NCBI GenBank assembly: GCA_024401515.1
Contig: JAKSKY010000018.1
Coordinates: 1 to 34,132, forward strand
Source: Paludibacteraceae bacterium
GTDB taxonomy: Bacteria > Bacteroidota > Bacteroidia > Bacteroidales > Paludibacteraceae
Reading direction: 5' to 3'
DNA length: 34,132 nt
The notes below the pieces were generated by a model. The model saw only the letters and a program-made list of their open reading frames with translations. It did not search any database and was not told where the DNA came from. The position numbers were made by a program, and so were the translations under genes. Positions 32,799 to 34,132 of this stretch are shown one piece after another (the stretch's first letter is position 1; each line of letters opens with the position of its first letter).

Positions 32799-33986
32799 TT
32801 ACTTTACGGTAAGGTTGAAAGAGATCTTGTACTCGTTGTTTACGGTACCGGTGATCACTGTGCTACCAGCGGTAGCGGTCTTTACAGTCATTTGTGCTCT
32901 GTTGTCGTCGCCATTGTCCTCGAAGTCCGCTGAGATAGTAGCTACCGCCTCATTGGAGCTTGTCCAAACGATTTGACGAAGAACAGTGTTGTCGTAGAAT
33001 GACAACTCCTCACCGTTGCTGTCTTGTAGACGGAAAGTGAATTGCTTCTTCTTCAAGTTGAATTCGAAGTTATCGCCATCCTTCAAGTTGCTCTCAAATG
33101 AAGTGGATGCGAAAGATGCGCCGTCGAAGAAGTTCATCACCATCGCAACATTTTTGTTGTCGCTATCAGTGCCATTCTCCTTCCAGATGGTGTTGAATTG
33201 ATCTGTAGTGATTTGAAGCTTCAAGTCGCCGCCGTTTTGGTTGCCGCAGAAAATATCGACAAGCTTAGCGTTGCTTCTGATATCCAAAGTGTCCAAATTG
33301 TTTCTATAGCACATGATTGAAGTCAAGAGGCTATTCTTGGTAATGTCAAGTTTTGCGATCTTGTTGTTGTCGCAAGAGAGTTCTCTCAACTTAGCCAATG
33401 CTGTAACATCAAGAGCTGTCAATTGGTTGTCACTGACGGTCAATACCTCCAAGTTAGGGAAGTAAGAAAGCTCTGCCATAGAAGCGATCTTCTTTCCTGA
33501 AAGATCCAATTCAACTACGCTCTCAGCCTCTGAACGTGAGATGCCGTCGTCACCATCTTTGTTGATGCTAGGGTTGCCAACCAACGCTTGCAAGAAGTTT
33601 GCGTCAGCGATCTCGATGTTGCTGATGACGCTTACCTTACAAGAGTCCTTCTTGCTGCCACCCATTGAGATAGCATAGATGTATGTAGTTCCCTTACCAA
33701 GACCAAGTACGATACCTGCGCTGGTAACAGTCGCGATGTTGTCGTCGTTGCTAGACCATACAATGCCCAAAGTGTCAGCGTTTGCTGGCAAAATGGTAGC
33801 TGTAAGGGTGAATGACTCTCCCTTGAAGATGGTTGTGTCGTGAAGATCCAAAGTGACACTCTCTACTGGAATTTTTGGCTTAGGAGCAGCCGAATTCTTG
33901 TCGTCGTCGTGCTTACAAGACACGAACATGGTAGGCAATGCCAAAGCGGCTGCCATCACCATTCCAAATACTCTTTTTTTATTCAT
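32799..33986 (-). CDS. Surface lipoprotein with Big2, EF-hand-like and leucine-rich-repeat regions
   Basis: A 395-residue lipoprotein: signal and lipobox FVSC with Cys24, followed by a charged KHDDDK stretch. Residues about 41-120 form a Big2-like Ig domain (VESVTLDLHDTTIFKGESFT, WSSNDDNIATVTSAG). Residues 142-153 resemble an EF-hand loop (NKDGDDGISRSE: acidic positions 3 and 5, Glu at 12). About 155-250 are short leucine-rich repeats (LVELDLSGKKI-like, LRELSCDNNKIAKLDITKN). A second, weaker Big2-like part closes the protein (IVWTSSNEAVATISADF, VITGTVN). Function is probably surface binding. A -7 element TATCTTTG (minus, 34109-34116) lies about 123 bases upstream. Confidence 0.85.
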   Translation of the reverse strand: MNKKRVFGMVMAAALALPTMFVSCKHDDDKNSAAPKPKIPVESVTLDLHDTTIFKGESFTLTATILPANADTLGIVWSSNDDNIATVTSAGIVLGLGKGTTYIYAISMGGSKKDSCKVSVISNIEIADANFLQALVGNPSINKDGDDGISRSEAESVVELDLSGKKIASMAELSYFPNLEVLTVSDNQLTALDVTALAKLRELSCDNNKIAKLDITKNSLLTSIMCYRNNLDTLDIRSNAKLVDIFCGNQNGGDLKLQITTDQFNTIWKENGTDSDNKNVAMVMNFFDGASFASTSFESNLKDGDNFEFNLKKKQFTFRLQDSNGEELSFYDNTVLRQIVWTSSNEAVATISADFEDNGDDNRAQMTVKTATAGSTVITGTVNNEYKISFNLTVK

Positions 33987-34108
33987 TTTTATGTTAATAA
34001 TTAATTAATGATTCCGTAAACCTAAATGTATGCTTCAATCATATACTTTGTCGTTTAAGAAGAACCACTCCCGTTCACACATTTGGGATCTCTTCCCTTA
34101 ATAAAACG

Positions 34109-34116
34109 CAAAGATA
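34109..34116 (-). promoter_or_regulatory. Bacteroides-type -7 element for the lipoprotein
   Basis: Minus strand TATCTTTG fits TAnnTTTG; the -33 position would fall beyond the end of the window, so it cannot be checked. It implies a leader of about 115 bases. Confidence 0.4.
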
Positions 34117-34132
34117 ATATCTTTCATAGAAA

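Overview
The window reads as chromosomal DNA of a Bacteroidota bacterium, most likely order Bacteroidales. This rests on the pta-ackA pair, the dut / TPR / DUF4292 / EnvC-like gene string, type IX secretion (T9SS)-like C-terminal sorting domains, a CarboxypepD_reg-type outer-membrane barrel protein, BspA-like leucine-rich repeats, a YbeY with Asp as third metal ligand, and repeated matches to the Bacteroides-type -7 promoter element TAnnTTTG instead of E. coli -10 boxes. I cannot name the genus. I see no rRNA, tRNA, CRISPR array, insertion sequence, integrase or phage gene, and no gene-free stretch longer than about 250 bases.

Layout: (1) 39-2325, minus: pta then ackA, making acetate and ATP from acetyl-CoA, separated by two palindromes. 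(2) 2519-6859, plus: tightly packed dut, TPR protein, DUF4292 lipoprotein and a catalytically degenerate LytM/EnvC-like activator (nucleotide hygiene plus envelope maintenance). (3) 6908-10538, plus: Wzz-like two-TM protein, Gfo/Idh/MocA oxidoreductase, SpmA-SpmB-type fused membrane protein and ybeY. (4) 10673-12240, plus: two paralogous family 2 glycosyltransferases overlapping by 4 bases. (5) 12318-18691, plus: a 1575-residue secreted protein with about 15 repeats of about 83 residues, then an AT-rich BspA-like leucine-rich-repeat protein. (6) 18767-20888, minus: three consecutive FKBP-type prolyl isomerases predicted for three compartments (cytosol, periplasm, lipoprotein), the last with an eroded active site. 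(7) 21072-21314, plus: small GlsB/YeaQ-type membrane protein. (8) 21377-24701, minus: secreted CE4 polysaccharide deacetylase with a discoidin-like domain and T9SS tail, then a GH53 endo-galactanase. (9) 24944-27823, plus: outer-membrane barrel protein with a Gly/Arg-rich tail. (10) 27926-32665, plus: compact operon of a DUF4268-like protein, LpxL/HtrB-like acyltransferase, O-methyltransferase, FabZ-like dehydratase, ketoacyl synthase and a polytopic membrane protein, resembling a cut-down aryl-polyene/flexirubin-type lipid cluster with no carrier protein or ketoreductase. (11) 32799-33986, minus: lipoprotein with Big2, EF-hand-like and leucine-rich-repeat parts.

Most of the window is envelope biology: secreted surface proteins, glycan enzymes, periplasmic folding factors and a lipid-modifying operon. 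The most unusual parts are the self-contained lipid operon, the graded FKBP triplet, the large repeat protein and the scattered REP-like palindromes between genes. All functional calls come from motif recognition in the translations; no database search was run.
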